Below, piece after piece: positions 1 to 7,344 of a stretch of 35,531 nucleotides of DNA. Both the position numbers and the translations under genes were made by a program. The notes under the pieces are model-generated. The model saw only the letters and a program-made list of their open reading frames with translations, ran no database searches and was not told the DNA's origin. Position 1 is the first letter of the stretch; each line of letters begins with the position of its first letter. This stretch comes from Jannaschia donghaensis. Its GTDB lineage: Bacteria > Pseudomonadota > Alphaproteobacteria > Rhodobacterales > Rhodobacteraceae. Location of the stretch: positions 365,392 to 400,922 of the forward strand of contig NZ_CXSU01000011.1 of assembly GCF_001403795.1 (NCBI RefSeq). The letters are read 5' to 3'.

Positions 1-141
1 CCGCACGACCCGTTCGGTCACCCAGGCGACGATGCTGCGCCGCCGGTCCAGCGGGAACAGCGCCACGAGCGTCAAAAGCCCGCGCAGGGCCGCGCCCTGT
101 ATCCAGTACGACAGGTTCTTCACCCGCCCGGCGTGACGCAT
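1..141 (-). CDS. LpxL/HtrB-like lipid A acyltransferase, N-terminal part
   Basis: Partial gene that runs off the left edge; only the first 47 codons are present, starting with ATG at 141. The translation has a hydrophobic stretch (about residues 15-30) and then an LDRRRSIVAW-type segment. This resembles the N-terminal membrane anchor of LpxL/HtrB acyltransferases, which add a secondary acyl chain to lipid A at the inner membrane. The catalytic HX4D motif would lie beyond the window, so the family call rests on the N-terminus only. It is divergent from the lytic transglycosylase gene, with about 120 bp between the starts. The adjacent lipid genes fit an envelope role. No strong ribosome binding site is visible, so the exact start is uncertain. 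Confidence 0.55.
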   Translation of the reverse strand, partial: MRHAGRVKNLSYWIQGAALRGLLTLVALFPLDRRRSIVAWVTERVVR

Positions 142-168
142 GGCGCGCCGTTGTTCAAGCGCGGAGCC

Positions 169-192
169 CGATTGGCAAAGGTTTGCCGATCG
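169..192. promoter_or_regulatory. imperfect 24-bp dyad in divergent intergenic region
   Basis: CGAT, one mismatched base, GGCAAA, a 2-bp centre, TTTGCC, one mismatched base, ATCG. It lies between the divergent LpxL-like and lytic transglycosylase genes, a typical place for an operator. No regulator is identified. Confidence 0.25.
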
Positions 193-263
193 CCCGATAT
201 CCCGCTTTTCAGGTCGGCGGCTTCCGCGCTACGCCGTCTCAACGCCATTGCACACGGTCTGAC

Positions 264-869
264 ATGCTTCGTCTTCTTCTGCCCATTGTTCTTTTGTTGT
301 CCGCCTGCGCTTCCGCTCCGCCCCCGCAAGATCCGGCCGCCCAGACGGCGGTCGCGCTCTACCCCGGCGAAACGCCGGCCATCCGCGCCTTGGTGAACAA
401 ATGGGCCGACGTCTACGACATCCCGGCCAGCCTGGTTCACAAGGTCATCCAGCGGGAAAGCGACTACCGCCCGAAGGCCCGCAACGGGCCGTATTGGGGC
501 ATGATGCAGATCCTGCCCGCCACCGCGCGTGGCGTGAACTTCCGCGGAGAGCCGTCGCAACTGCTCGATGCCGAAACGCATCTGAAATACGCCGGTCGAT
601 ATTTGCGCGGGGCCTGGATGCTGTCGGACGGGAATGAACAGGCGGCAGTCATGTGGTATGCGCGCGGATACTACTACGAAGCCAAGCGTCAGGGTCTGCT
701 GTACGAAACCGGCCTGCGCGGCGATATGTGGGGCAAGGTCGACCGCGGCGAGGCGGCGATGGTGCCCATCGATGACGCGGGCAATCCGTTGCCGCAGGTG
801 GCCGAAGCCCCGGTCTGTCGCCGCGCGTCCGGTTTCGCGGGTGTTCTTGGCGCGGAGACTTGTTCCTGA
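264..869 (+). CDS. lipoprotein lytic transglycosylase (SLT domain)
   Basis: 201-residue protein. The start is ATG 264, because it opens directly with a lipoprotein signal peptide (LLLPIVLLLSAC, lipobox Cys15), which predicts an envelope lipoprotein. The SLT (lysozyme-like) fold covers about residues 38-150: catalytic Glu65 in the QRESDYRP segment, the GMMQILPATA motif at 79-88, and the AVMWYARGYYYEA helix at 128-140. The family cleaves the MurNAc-GlcNAc bond of peptidoglycan with formation of a 1,6-anhydro end. It is short for the family, a single catalytic domain without cell-wall binding repeats. The downstream acyltransferase begins 26 bp later on the same strand, so co-transcription with the lipid operon is possible. 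Confidence 0.85.
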   Translation: MLRLLLPIVLLLSACASAPPPQDPAAQTAVALYPGETPAIRALVNKWADVYDIPASLVHKVIQRESDYRPKARNGPYWGMMQILPATARGVNFRGEPSQLLDAETHLKYAGRYLRGAWMLSDGNEQAAVMWYARGYYYEAKRQGLLYETGLRGDMWGKVDRGEAAMVPIDDAGNPLPQVAEAPVCRRASGFAGVLGAETCS

Positions 870-895
870 GGGGACGCCGCGCCTAGTGTCGCGCC

Positions 896-1546
896 ATGAC
901 ACGCCGCCCTTCCTTCCCGACCCGCATCGCCGCCGGCCTTGCCGCCGCCGCGATCGAGCTTTTCGCCCGCCTCATCACCGCCGTGCGCGGCGACTGGCAG
1001 GGGGTGGAACCGGTTCCCGGCCTTCGGGTCTATTACGCCAACCACGCCAGCAACGGCGATTTCGTCCTGATCTGGGCGGTGTTGCCCAAGCGTCTGCGCA
1101 ACCGGGTGCGCCCCGTCGCCGGCGCGGATTATTGGCTGGGTACAAAGATCAAGCGCTTCATCGGCCGCCATGTCTTCAACGCCGTCCTGATCGACCGCGT
1201 GGGCGGTGGCCCCAGGGAAGCCCCGGTGGAACAGATGGCCCAAGCCCTAGACGAGGGGTCCTCGCTCATCATCTTTCCCGAAGGCACCCGTAACCTGACC
1301 GACGAGGTGCTGCTGCCGTTCAAGACCGGGCTCTACCATCTGGCAAAGGCCCGGCCCGACACCGATTTCGTCCCCGTCTGGATCGACAATCTCAACCGCG
1401 TCATGCCCAAGGGAGAGGTCATTCCAGTCCCGCTGCTGTGCAAGGTCACATTCGGTGCGCCGCACCGGTTGAACGGCGACGACAGGGACGCGTTTCTGGC
1501 GCGCACCCGCGATGCGCTGCTGGCCCTGGCGGGGGATGCGGCATGA
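896..1546 (+). CDS. 1-acyl-glycerol-3-phosphate acyltransferase family (PlsC-like)
   Basis: 216-residue acyltransferase. The catalytic NHASNGD block (His50, Asp55 of HX4D) and the substrate-binding FPEGTR block (127-132) are both intact. The family transfers an acyl chain from acyl-ACP or acyl-CoA to lysophosphatidate at the inner membrane, giving phosphatidate. Residues 10-30 are hydrophobic and probably anchor it. The stop overlaps the start of the cytidylyltransferase gene in an ATGA, so the two are translationally coupled. Phosphatidate made here would be the direct substrate of that next enzyme. It may be an auxiliary enzyme rather than the housekeeping PlsC; the exact acceptor cannot be read from the sequence. 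Confidence 0.88.
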   Translation: MTRRPSFPTRIAAGLAAAAIELFARLITAVRGDWQGVEPVPGLRVYYANHASNGDFVLIWAVLPKRLRNRVRPVAGADYWLGTKIKRFIGRHVFNAVLIDRVGGGPREAPVEQMAQALDEGSSLIIFPEGTRNLTDEVLLPFKTGLYHLAKARPDTDFVPVWIDNLNRVMPKGEVIPVPLLCKVTFGAPHRLNGDDRDAFLARTRDALLALAGDAA

Positions 1547-2478
1547 TCCCCGATCTCGTCATCCTGCTGTCCTGGATCGTTGGTCTGCTGATCGTGGCAA
1601 GTGTGATCGGCGGCATCCTGGAGAAGACGTACTCCGCTGACGGACAAAACGAGGCCATCGAAAACCTGACCGCCCGCATCCGGGCGTGGTGGGGCATGGT
1701 GATCCTGATCGGCATCGCGTTCCTGGCCGGACGCACCGGCGTCGTTATCCTGTTCGCGCTGTGCAGTTTCGCGGCCCTGCGCGAATTCGTGACCCTGACC
1801 AATGTCCGCCGGTCCGATCACTGGACGCTGATCATCGCGTTCTTCGTGGTCATCCCGTTTCAATACTGGCTGATCTGGGCGGGCGAATACGGCATCTATT
1901 CGATCTATATCCCGGTCTATTGCTTCCTGTTGGCCCCCATCATCAGCGCCTTGCGCGGCGAGACGGACAATTTCCTGATCCGCGTGGCCGAGGTGCAATG
2001 GGCGCTGATGATCTGCGTCTTCTGCGCCAGCCATGTCCCCGCCCTCATCACGCTGGAAATCGTGGGCTTTGAAGGGCGGGGTGTCCTGCTGATCGCGTTC
2101 CTGATCGTCGTGGTGCAGCTGTCGGATGTGCTGCAATACGTCTGGGGCAAGCTGCTCGGAAAGCACAAGATCGCCCCCCGCCTGTCGCCCTCCAAGACGG
2201 TCGAAGGCTTCGTGGGCGGCGTCGCGTCCGCCACGTTGATCGGCGCGTCGCTTTACTGGATCACGCCGTTCACGTCGCTGCAGGCCGGGATGATGGCGCT
2301 TGTCATCGCGCTCATGGGGTTCTTCGGTGGTCTGGTGATGTCGGCGATCAAACGTGACCGGGGCGTCAAGGATTGGGGCCATACGATCGAGGGACACGGC
2401 GGATTCATCGACCGGCTCGATTCGGTCGTCTTCTCGGCCCCGATCTTCTTCCATCTGACGCGCTACTGGTGGGCATGA
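1543..2478 (+). CDS. phosphatidate cytidylyltransferase (CDP-diglyceride synthase-like)
   Basis: 311-residue polytopic membrane protein that starts at the ATGA overlap with the upstream acyltransferase. The C-terminal CDP-diglyceride synthase signature is complete at about residues 267-293 (SAIKRDRGVKDWGH, then HGGFIDRLD). A SPSKTVEGFVGG block lies at 215-226. The family converts phosphatidate plus CTP into CDP-diacylglycerol and diphosphate. Many hydrophobic helices (for example 52-75, 95-112, 121-136, 182-200, 245-265) agree with an inner-membrane enzyme. The operon context, with an acyltransferase before and a CDP-alcohol phosphatidyltransferase after, is like the auxiliary E. coli ynbAB pair. 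It may therefore be a second CdsA and not the essential one, so no symbol is given. Confidence 0.9.
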   Translation: MIPDLVILLSWIVGLLIVASVIGGILEKTYSADGQNEAIENLTARIRAWWGMVILIGIAFLAGRTGVVILFALCSFAALREFVTLTNVRRSDHWTLIIAFFVVIPFQYWLIWAGEYGIYSIYIPVYCFLLAPIISALRGETDNFLIRVAEVQWALMICVFCASHVPALITLEIVGFEGRGVLLIAFLIVVVQLSDVLQYVWGKLLGKHKIAPRLSPSKTVEGFVGGVASATLIGASLYWITPFTSLQAGMMALVIALMGFFGGLVMSAIKRDRGVKDWGHTIEGHGGFIDRLDSVVFSAPIFFHLTRYWWA

Positions 2479-2840
2479 TCCGCGCCCTTGCGCGTCGGAC
2501 GTGGGTGCATGTCGCCGTCGGCGCACTCTTGATGGGGGCTTGGGCGGTGTTCGCGAACCGGATGCATCCGATGGCCGAGCGGTTGCAGGCCGGCGTGGTG
2601 CAGGCGGTGCTGTCGGGCACGCTGACCGCGTTGCTCAAGACCGTCGCCGATCACCTGCGCCTGCATCTGCCGCATTGGTCGCTGGCCGCAGGCATAACCT
2701 TCGTTCTGTCCGCCGCCCTTTTGCTCAAGGTCCACGCCATGGCGGGCACGCCCGAAATCGGGCCGACCGTCGCCGTCCCGCTGGCCGTGTCGGGCACCTA
2801 TGTCTTCGCCTACAGCTATCTGAGAGCCACCGATGCCTGA
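2475..2840 (+). CDS. small integral membrane protein of the phospholipid operon, unknown
   Basis: 121-residue protein whose ATG overlaps the cytidylyltransferase stop (ATGA) and whose end overlaps the next gene by 8 bp. It has a basic N-terminus (MIRALARR) and about three or four hydrophobic segments (roughly 10-27, 40-55, 68-86, 94-114). I do not recognise the family and see no catalytic motif. Its place between two enzymes of CDP-diacylglycerol metabolism suggests an accessory subunit or lipid transporter for them, but this is inference from context only. Confidence 0.75.
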   Translation: MIRALARRTWVHVAVGALLMGAWAVFANRMHPMAERLQAGVVQAVLSGTLTALLKTVADHLRLHLPHWSLAAGITFVLSAALLLKVHAMAGTPEIGPTVAVPLAVSGTYVFAYSYLRATDA

Positions 2841-3477
2841 CACCAAGAACCGCCGCCCCCTGACCAGCCGCGATACGGGATGGGCGCGGGGCATCACCCG
2901 CTGGCTGGCCGGAACGGGAATCACACCGAACCAGATTTCGGCGGCCAGCGTCGGCTTCGCGGCATTTGCCGGGGCGTGTTTCGCCGGCGTCGCGTTGACC
3001 GAAGGATTGGGTCGCGTCGCGCTTCTGATCGGCGGCGGCCTGGGCGTTCAGCTTCGCCTTCTGTGCAACCTTTTCGATGGAATGGTCGCGGTGGAGGCGG
3101 GGCAGGGCGGTCCGACCGGTCCGTTCTGGAACGAAGTGCCCGACCGGCCCGCCGACATCCTGATCCTTGTTGGCGTCGGCATCGGTGCTGGCGTCGCATG
3201 GCTGGGCTGGGCCGCGGCGGCCCTCGCCGTTCTTATCGCGTATCTGCGCGCGTTCGGCGCGTCCTTGGGGCAGGATGCCGATTATACCGGCCCCATGGCC
3301 AAGCAGCATCGCATGGCTGCCGTGACCGCTGCCGCCGTTGCCGGGGCGTTTCTAGGGGTCTGGATCGACGCGCCGCTCGTCCTGCGTATCGCGCTTTGGG
3401 TCATCGTCGCCGGGGAAATCGCGACCGCCGCGCGTCGGGCGCTGCGCATCCGCACCAAGCTGGCGCAACCGGACTGA
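2833..3477 (+). CDS. CDP-alcohol phosphatidyltransferase family, variant catalytic motif
   Basis: 214-residue membrane protein that begins with the ATG 8 bp inside the upstream gene. It has the GITPNQIS block (29-36) typical of the family, followed by the catalytic region. The canonical motif is D-x2-D-G-x2-A-R-x8-G-x3-D-x3-D. Here the aligned positions are Asn79, Asp82-Gly83, Ala86-Val87, Gly96, Asn100 and Asp104, so the first and third Asp are Asn and the Arg is Val. The family transfers a phosphatidyl group from CDP-diacylglycerol to an alcohol. The CDP-diacylglycerol maker lies two genes upstream. From memory, E. coli YnbA-type proteins share this altered motif, so it may be a subfamily with a different acceptor. 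The acceptor is unknown. Confidence 0.8.
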   Translation: MPDTKNRRPLTSRDTGWARGITRWLAGTGITPNQISAASVGFAAFAGACFAGVALTEGLGRVALLIGGGLGVQLRLLCNLFDGMVAVEAGQGGPTGPFWNEVPDRPADILILVGVGIGAGVAWLGWAAAALAVLIAYLRAFGASLGQDADYTGPMAKQHRMAAVTAAAVAGAFLGVWIDAPLVLRIALWVIVAGEIATAARRALRIRTKLAQPD

Positions 3478-3489
3478 ATGGGGGGAAAA

Positions 3490-3565
3490 TGGTGAGCCGA
3501 CAGGGGCTCGAACCCTGGACCTACTGATTAAAAGTCAGTTGCTCTACCAACTGAGCTATCGGCTC
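3490..3565 (-). tRNA. tRNA-Lys (anticodon TTT)
   Basis: 76-nt cloverleaf on the minus strand with a CCA end encoded in the DNA. Acceptor arms GAGCCGA and TCGGCTC pair perfectly. The D arm holds AGCTCAGTTGGTAGAGC, the anticodon stem ACTGA/TCAGT encloses CTTTTAA (anticodon TTT), and the T arm CAGGG TTCGAGC CCCTG is canonical. It reads AAA and AAG lysine codons. It lies alone between two plus-strand genes. Confidence 0.97.
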
Positions 3566-3682
3566 TCCGGGGGTGCACGTAGCTGTGGTTTTCAGACGGG
3601 TCAAGGCCGCCTTCCCGACCATGTCGCAGTTTTTCCCGTTTTTGGTCCTGCGGATGCCGCGGACGCGCGACAGGGTGTCGGC

Positions 3683-4588
3683 ATGTTGGATACAATTCTC
3701 TATCGCCTCCATGCGCTGCGCCGTCGCCTGCTGATCTGCGGGGGGATCGCGCTGCTGGCCGGTGTGTCGCCGACGCTCTGGCCGCACCTGCCGATGTTCG
3801 CCGCGCTCGTGATCGCGCTGACGGTGCTCAACGCGCTCGTGTTTCCCAACGGTCAGATCGAGGGGCTGACCCTGTCGTTGACCCTTCTCGTCGTGGCCCC
3901 GGTGGTGCCCTTGGCCTGGCCCTATATGTTGGCCCTGGTCGAAATGGGCCCCTGGGAAGCGGCGCATCTTCTCTTCGTGCCGCTGGGCCTGATCCTGGTG
4001 TTCAACTCGATCAGCTGGATCTGGTGCCAGATCGGAGACCTGATGTGGAAGGCCGATGCGCGGTTGATCACCGAAATGCACCTCGATGTTCCGGCGGATG
4101 TGGCACGCGACGCGCTGTTCATCCGGCCCGATCGGACTGCGGCCGGCAAGCGGTTCGGCCCCGAGCGGGATGGCTGGATTCCCGCGCTTCAGGACGTGCC
4201 GGGGGTCGACATGACCGACTGGCGCAACATCCGTGAGGAAATACACTTCCGCTATCGGATCGTCTCCCAGACGCCCGAGAGGCAATGCGTCGTGACGGTG
4301 TGCGGTGGGCCGCATATCGATGACATGGTCGGGGCCAGCGATGTGACGATCACGACCGACGGGAACGGGTGCCGATACCGGGAGGAGGCGGTCATCGACG
4401 TCAATCTGAACCTCGCGTTGTCGTTGCTGTTCGCCGATGGCATCCAGGATACCGTCAGGCATTCCGTCGATCGGCATCTGCGCCGGCACAGCCCGACACT
4501 GGCCGCCGCGCACCGCCAGACCCTGCTGACGGTTCTGGCACGGCTTCTGTCCCCCTTTGCACGGACGACGCCCGCCCCTCTGGATTAA
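3683..4588 (+). CDS. membrane protein of unknown function
   Basis: 301 residues. The start is ATG 3683; the open frame continues upstream but runs into the tRNA gene, so an earlier start is unlikely. The first 125 residues hold about four hydrophobic helices (roughly 17-35, 38-55, 63-85, 93-112, the last ending in a Trp-rich [13 protein letters not shown] segment). A soluble, charged domain of about 170 residues follows, with alternating strands around [14 protein letters not shown]-like and CVVTVCGG segments. I do not recognise a family or catalytic motif. The soluble part could be a ligand-binding domain facing one side of the inner membrane. dapF starts 28 bp downstream on the same strand. 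Confidence 0.75.
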   Translation: MLDTILYRLHALRRRLLICGGIALLAGVSPTLWPHLPMFAALVIALTVLNALVFPNGQIEGLTLSLTLLVVAPVVPLAWPYMLALVEMGPWEAAHLLFVPLGLILVFNSISWIWCQIGDLMWKADARLITEMHLDVPADVARDALFIRPDRTAAGKRFGPERDGWIPALQDVPGVDMTDWRNIREEIHFRYRIVSQTPERQCVVTVCGGPHIDDMVGASDVTITTDGNGCRYREEAVIDVNLNLALSLLFADGIQDTVRHSVDRHLRRHSPTLAAAHRQTLLTVLARLLSPFARTTPAPLD

Positions 4589-4616
4589 CGATTGCGGCGC
4601 CTATATGCGCGGGGCG

Positions 4617-5432
4617 ATGGAACAGACCCGATCAGACGACCTGCCGTTCATGAAGATGCACGGGCTTGGCAACGACTTCGTCGTGGTCGACGAACGCCGC
4701 ACCGGCGCGCGCGTCGATGCGGATGTTGCGTGCGCCATCGGGGACCGGCATCGCGGCGTCGGGTTCGACCAGCTTGCGGTCATCCGGGATCACGGTAAGG
4801 CCGATGTCGAACTGCTGTTCTGGAATGCCGACGGGTCGATGGCAGGGGCCTGCGGCAACGCCACGCGCTGCATCGCCGCCTGGGAAATGGCGCGGCGCGA
4901 AACCGATGCGCTGACCCTGCGGACCGAGCGCGGCGTTCTGTCGGCCCGGGCCCTGCCTGGTGATCTAACGGCGGTGAACATGGGCGCGCCCCTGCTGGAC
5001 TGGGCCGATGTGCCCCTGGCCGAGGCGATGGACACGCTGCGCCTGCCGATCGACGGCGACCCGGTGGCGACCGGCATGGGCAATCCCCATTGCACCTTCT
5101 TCGTGGACGACGCGGAGGCGGTCGATCTGGCGTCGTTCGGCGCGGCCCACGAACACCATCCGCTGTTCCCCGAACGCACCAACGTGCAGATCGCCCATCT
5201 GACCGCACCCGATCATCTGCGCATGCGGGTCTGGGAACGTGGCGTCGGTATCACCCTGGCATCGGGCAGCAGTTCCTGCGCCACCGCCGTCGCCGCCGCG
5301 CGTCGCGGGCTGACCGGGCGGCAGGTGCGTATCGATCTGGACGGGGGCACGATCCACGTCGATTGGCGCGACGATGGCGTCTGGATGACCGGCCCGACGG
5401 CCCATGTCTTCGACGGGATATGGCATGGCTGA
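4617..5432 (+). CDS. dapF: diaminopimelate epimerase
   Basis: 271 residues counted from ATG 4617, chosen because [10 protein letters not shown] leads directly into the conserved [11 protein letters not shown] block; ATG 4605 is an alternative. The enzyme interconverts LL- and meso-diaminopimelate for lysine and peptidoglycan synthesis. The first catalytic cysteine (Cys79, in the GACGNATRC block) and the GMGNPHC block are present. In the second active-site motif, usually ERGxGxTxACGTGxCA, this protein reads [16 protein letters not shown]. By alignment, Ser216 replaces the catalytic Cys and only Cys221 remains. Overall similarity and length are normal. From memory, related Rhodobacterales enzymes show a similar ASGS pattern, so it may be lineage-typical. 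mtaB overlaps the 3' end by 8 bp. Confidence 0.92.
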   Translation: MEQTRSDDLPFMKMHGLGNDFVVVDERRTGARVDADVACAIGDRHRGVGFDQLAVIRDHGKADVELLFWNADGSMAGACGNATRCIAAWEMARRETDALTLRTERGVLSARALPGDLTAVNMGAPLLDWADVPLAEAMDTLRLPIDGDPVATGMGNPHCTFFVDDAEAVDLASFGAAHEHHPLFPERTNVQIAHLTAPDHLRMRVWERGVGITLASGSSSCATAVAAARRGLTGRQVRIDLDGGTIHVDWRDDGVWMTGPTAHVFDGIWHG

Positions 5433-6705
5433 CGACCCGCCCGTGTTGGGGCCCATCCTGTCGAACCACGGCTGCCGTCTGAACGCCTACGAGGCGGAGG
5501 CGATGCGCGCGCTTGCCACGCAGGCCGGTATGGACGACGCCATCATCGTCAACACCTGCGCCGTCACCGCCGAAGCCGTGCGCAAGGGCCGACAGGACAT
5601 TCGCAAGCTGCGCCGCGAAAACCCCGATGCGCGCATCATCGTGACGGGCTGCGCCGCGCAGACCGACCCCGACGGCTTTGCGGCGATGCCCGAAGTCACC
5701 CACGTCATCGGCAACACCGAAAAGATGCAGCCCGCCACCTGGTCCGGGCTGGCCACCGGCGGGTCGGAGCGGTGCCAGGTCGATGACATCATGTCGGTGA
5801 CAGAAACCGCCGGCCATTTGATCGACGGGTTCGGCACCCGCAGCCGCGCCTATGTGCAGGTCCAGAACGGCTGCGACCACCGCTGTACCTTCTGCATCAT
5901 TCCCTACGGTCGCGGCAATTCGCGGTCGGTGCCCGCGGGCGTCGTCGTCGATCAGATCAATCGGCTGGTCGTGCGGGGCTTCAACGAGATCGTGCTGACC
6001 GGCGTCGACCTGACCAGCTGGGGGGCCGATCTGCCGGGCCAGCCGCCGCTGGGCGATCTGGTGGCCCGCATCCTGCGGCTGACGGATGTGGCGCGTCTGC
6101 GGATCTCCAGTATCGACAGCATCGAGGTGGATGACGCCCTTTTGCGCTGCATTGCCGAAGAACCGCGGTTGATGCCGCATCTGCACCTTTCGCTTCAACA
6201 CGGGTCGGACCTGATCCTGAAACGGATGAAGCGGCGGCATCTGCGCGACGACGCGATCCGCTTTGCGCAGGAGGCGCGCCGTTTGCGCCCCGACATGACC
6301 TTCGGGGCCGACATCATCGCCGGTTTCCCGACCGAAACCGACGCCCATTTCGAGGACAGCCTGGCGCTGGTGGAAGACTGCGACCTGACCTGGTTGCACG
6401 TCTTCCCCTATTCCCCCCGCGCGGGCACCCCCGCGGCGAAGATGCCCGCGGTCGACGGCCGGATCATAAAGGCGCGCGCCGCCCGCCTGCGCGACGCCGG
6501 AACCCGGGCCGTCGCCCGGCACCTGGCCGCGCAGGTCGGTCGCGACCATGCGGTGCTGATGGAAAGCCCGCGCATGGGCCGGACCGCGCAGTTCGCCGAA
6601 GTCGCGTTCGACGTCGATCAACCCGAAGGTGCCATCGTCCCGACCCGGATCACCGGACTGCGGGATCACCGCCTTCTGGGCGAAGCGGCGCTCACGACGT
6701 CGTGA
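5425..6705 (+). CDS. mtaB: tRNA N6-threonylcarbamoyladenosine (t6A) methylthiotransferase MtaB
   Basis: 426-residue radical SAM methylthiotransferase. It converts t6A37 to ms2t6A37 in tRNAs that read ANN codons. The N-terminal UPF0004 domain carries the three cysteines of the auxiliary [4Fe-4S] cluster (Cys17 in NHGCRLN, Cys45 in NTCAVT, Cys76 in TGCAAQ). The radical SAM motif CDHRCTFC supplies Cys150, Cys154 and Cys157. A TRAM-like tail follows residue 370. The NTCAVT and HGCRLN forms suit MtaB better than MiaB or RimO. It starts with an ATG inside dapF (8-bp overlap), a pairing that points to translational coupling. The nearby tRNA-Lys(TTT) is a plausible substrate, since t6A/ms2t6A is found at A37 of that tRNA. 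Confidence 0.92.
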   Translation: MADDPPVLGPILSNHGCRLNAYEAEAMRALATQAGMDDAIIVNTCAVTAEAVRKGRQDIRKLRRENPDARIIVTGCAAQTDPDGFAAMPEVTHVIGNTEKMQPATWSGLATGGSERCQVDDIMSVTETAGHLIDGFGTRSRAYVQVQNGCDHRCTFCIIPYGRGNSRSVPAGVVVDQINRLVVRGFNEIVLTGVDLTSWGADLPGQPPLGDLVARILRLTDVARLRISSIDSIEVDDALLRCIAEEPRLMPHLHLSLQHGSDLILKRMKRRHLRDDAIRFAQEARRLRPDMTFGADIIAGFPTETDAHFEDSLALVEDCDLTWLHVFPYSPRAGTPAAKMPAVDGRIIKARAARLRDAGTRAVARHLAAQVGRDHAVLMESPRMGRTAQFAEVAFDVDQPEGAIVPTRITGLRDHRLLGEAALTTS

Positions 6706-6706
6706 G
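6691..6706. repeat. perfect 16-bp palindrome at the mtaB stop
   Basis: CTCACGAC followed directly by its reverse complement GTCGTGAG, spanning the mtaB TGA (6703-6705). There is no loop or T-tract, so it is more operator-like than terminator-like. It lies just upstream of a weak promoter candidate (TTGGCG at 6710-6715, TAACTT at 6732-6737, 16-bp spacer) for the fasciclin gene. Confidence 0.5.
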
Positions 6707-6752
6707 AACTTGGCGCTCGGGTGATCCGCCCTAACTTACCTGCCGTAACGGA

Positions 6753-6778
6753 ACAGTCGCAACAATCTTAGCGACTGT
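6753..6778 (+). promoter_or_regulatory. 8-bp inverted repeat in the leader of the fasciclin gene
   Basis: ACAGTCGC, a 10-base centre, then GCGACTGT: perfect arms, ending 19 bp before the ATG and just upstream of the GGGAGA ribosome binding site. It could be a regulator site or an mRNA 5' hairpin. No T-tract follows, so it is not a typical terminator of mtaB. Confidence 0.45.
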
Positions 6779-6797
6779 CCAAAACGGGAGAGATACC

Positions 6798-7307
6798 ATG
6801 ACGATCACGATCAACCGCCGCCGTCTGCTTCAACTGTCCGGTGCCACCTTCGGTACCGCCGCGCTTTCGGGCTGCGTCGGGGCCACCACCACATCCAGCC
6901 CCGACATCGTGGACGTCGCCGTCGCGAACGGCTCCTTCACCACGCTGGCCGCTGCGCTGACGGCTGCCGATCTGGTCGATACGCTGAAGGGCCCCGGTCC
7001 GTTCACCGTCTTCGCGCCCACCGATGCCGCCTTTGCGGCGCTGCCTGCCGGCACGGTCGAGAACCTGCTCCTGCCCGAGAACAAGGATCAGCTCGTTTCG
7101 ATCCTGACGTATCACGTGGCCCCGAACAACTATCCGGCGTCCAGCCTGATTGGTACGAACGGCCGCATCCCCACCGTCAACGGCACGCCGCTGCACATCA
7201 ACGGCCAAGGCGGCGGCGTCACGGTCGAGGGCGTACCGGTCGCCACGCCGGACGTCTTTGCCTCCAACGGCACGATCCACGTGATCGAAAGCGTTCTGCT
7301 GCCCTGA
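6798..7307 (+). CDS. fasciclin-domain lipoprotein with Tat-like signal
   Basis: 169 residues, start ATG 6798 after a clear GGGAGAG ribosome binding site. The N-terminus has a twin-arginine-type signal (NRRRLLQLSGATFGTAALSGC) with a lipobox (LSGC), so it is likely a lipidated, exported protein. The remaining ~130 residues form one FAS1/fasciclin domain, with the hallmark FTVFAPTDAAF segment and the C-terminal GTIHVIESVLLP block. FAS1 domains mediate adhesion or protein-protein contact; no enzymatic role is evident. It stands alone, bounded by palindromic sequences upstream and a hairpin downstream. Confidence 0.9.
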   Translation: MTITINRRRLLQLSGATFGTAALSGCVGATTTSSPDIVDVAVANGSFTTLAAALTAADLVDTLKGPGPFTVFAPTDAAFAALPAGTVENLLLPENKDQLVSILTYHVAPNNYPASSLIGTNGRIPTVNGTPLHINGQGGGVTVEGVPVATPDVFASNGTIHVIESVLLP

Positions 7308-7316
7308 TCCACGATC

Positions 7317-7344
7317 GCGCTGATCCCGGTTTCGGGGTCAGCGC
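7317..7344. terminator. hairpin between convergent genes
   Basis: GCGCTGATCCC, GGTTTC loop, GGGGTCAGCGC: 11-bp stem with one G-T pair. It starts 10 bp after the fasciclin stop and overlaps the last codons of the convergent EamA gene. It lacks a T-tract, so termination may be weak or factor-dependent. Confidence 0.55.

Noticed and set aside
1333-2526. 397-codon minus-strand frame
   Set aside because: It is antisense to the PlsC-like and CdsA-like genes; Asp/Arg/His-rich and without domains.
3539-3682. upstream extension of the unknown membrane protein gene
   Set aside because: It would overlap the tRNA-Lys gene on the other strand. The residues before ATG 3683 show no sign of a conserved domain.
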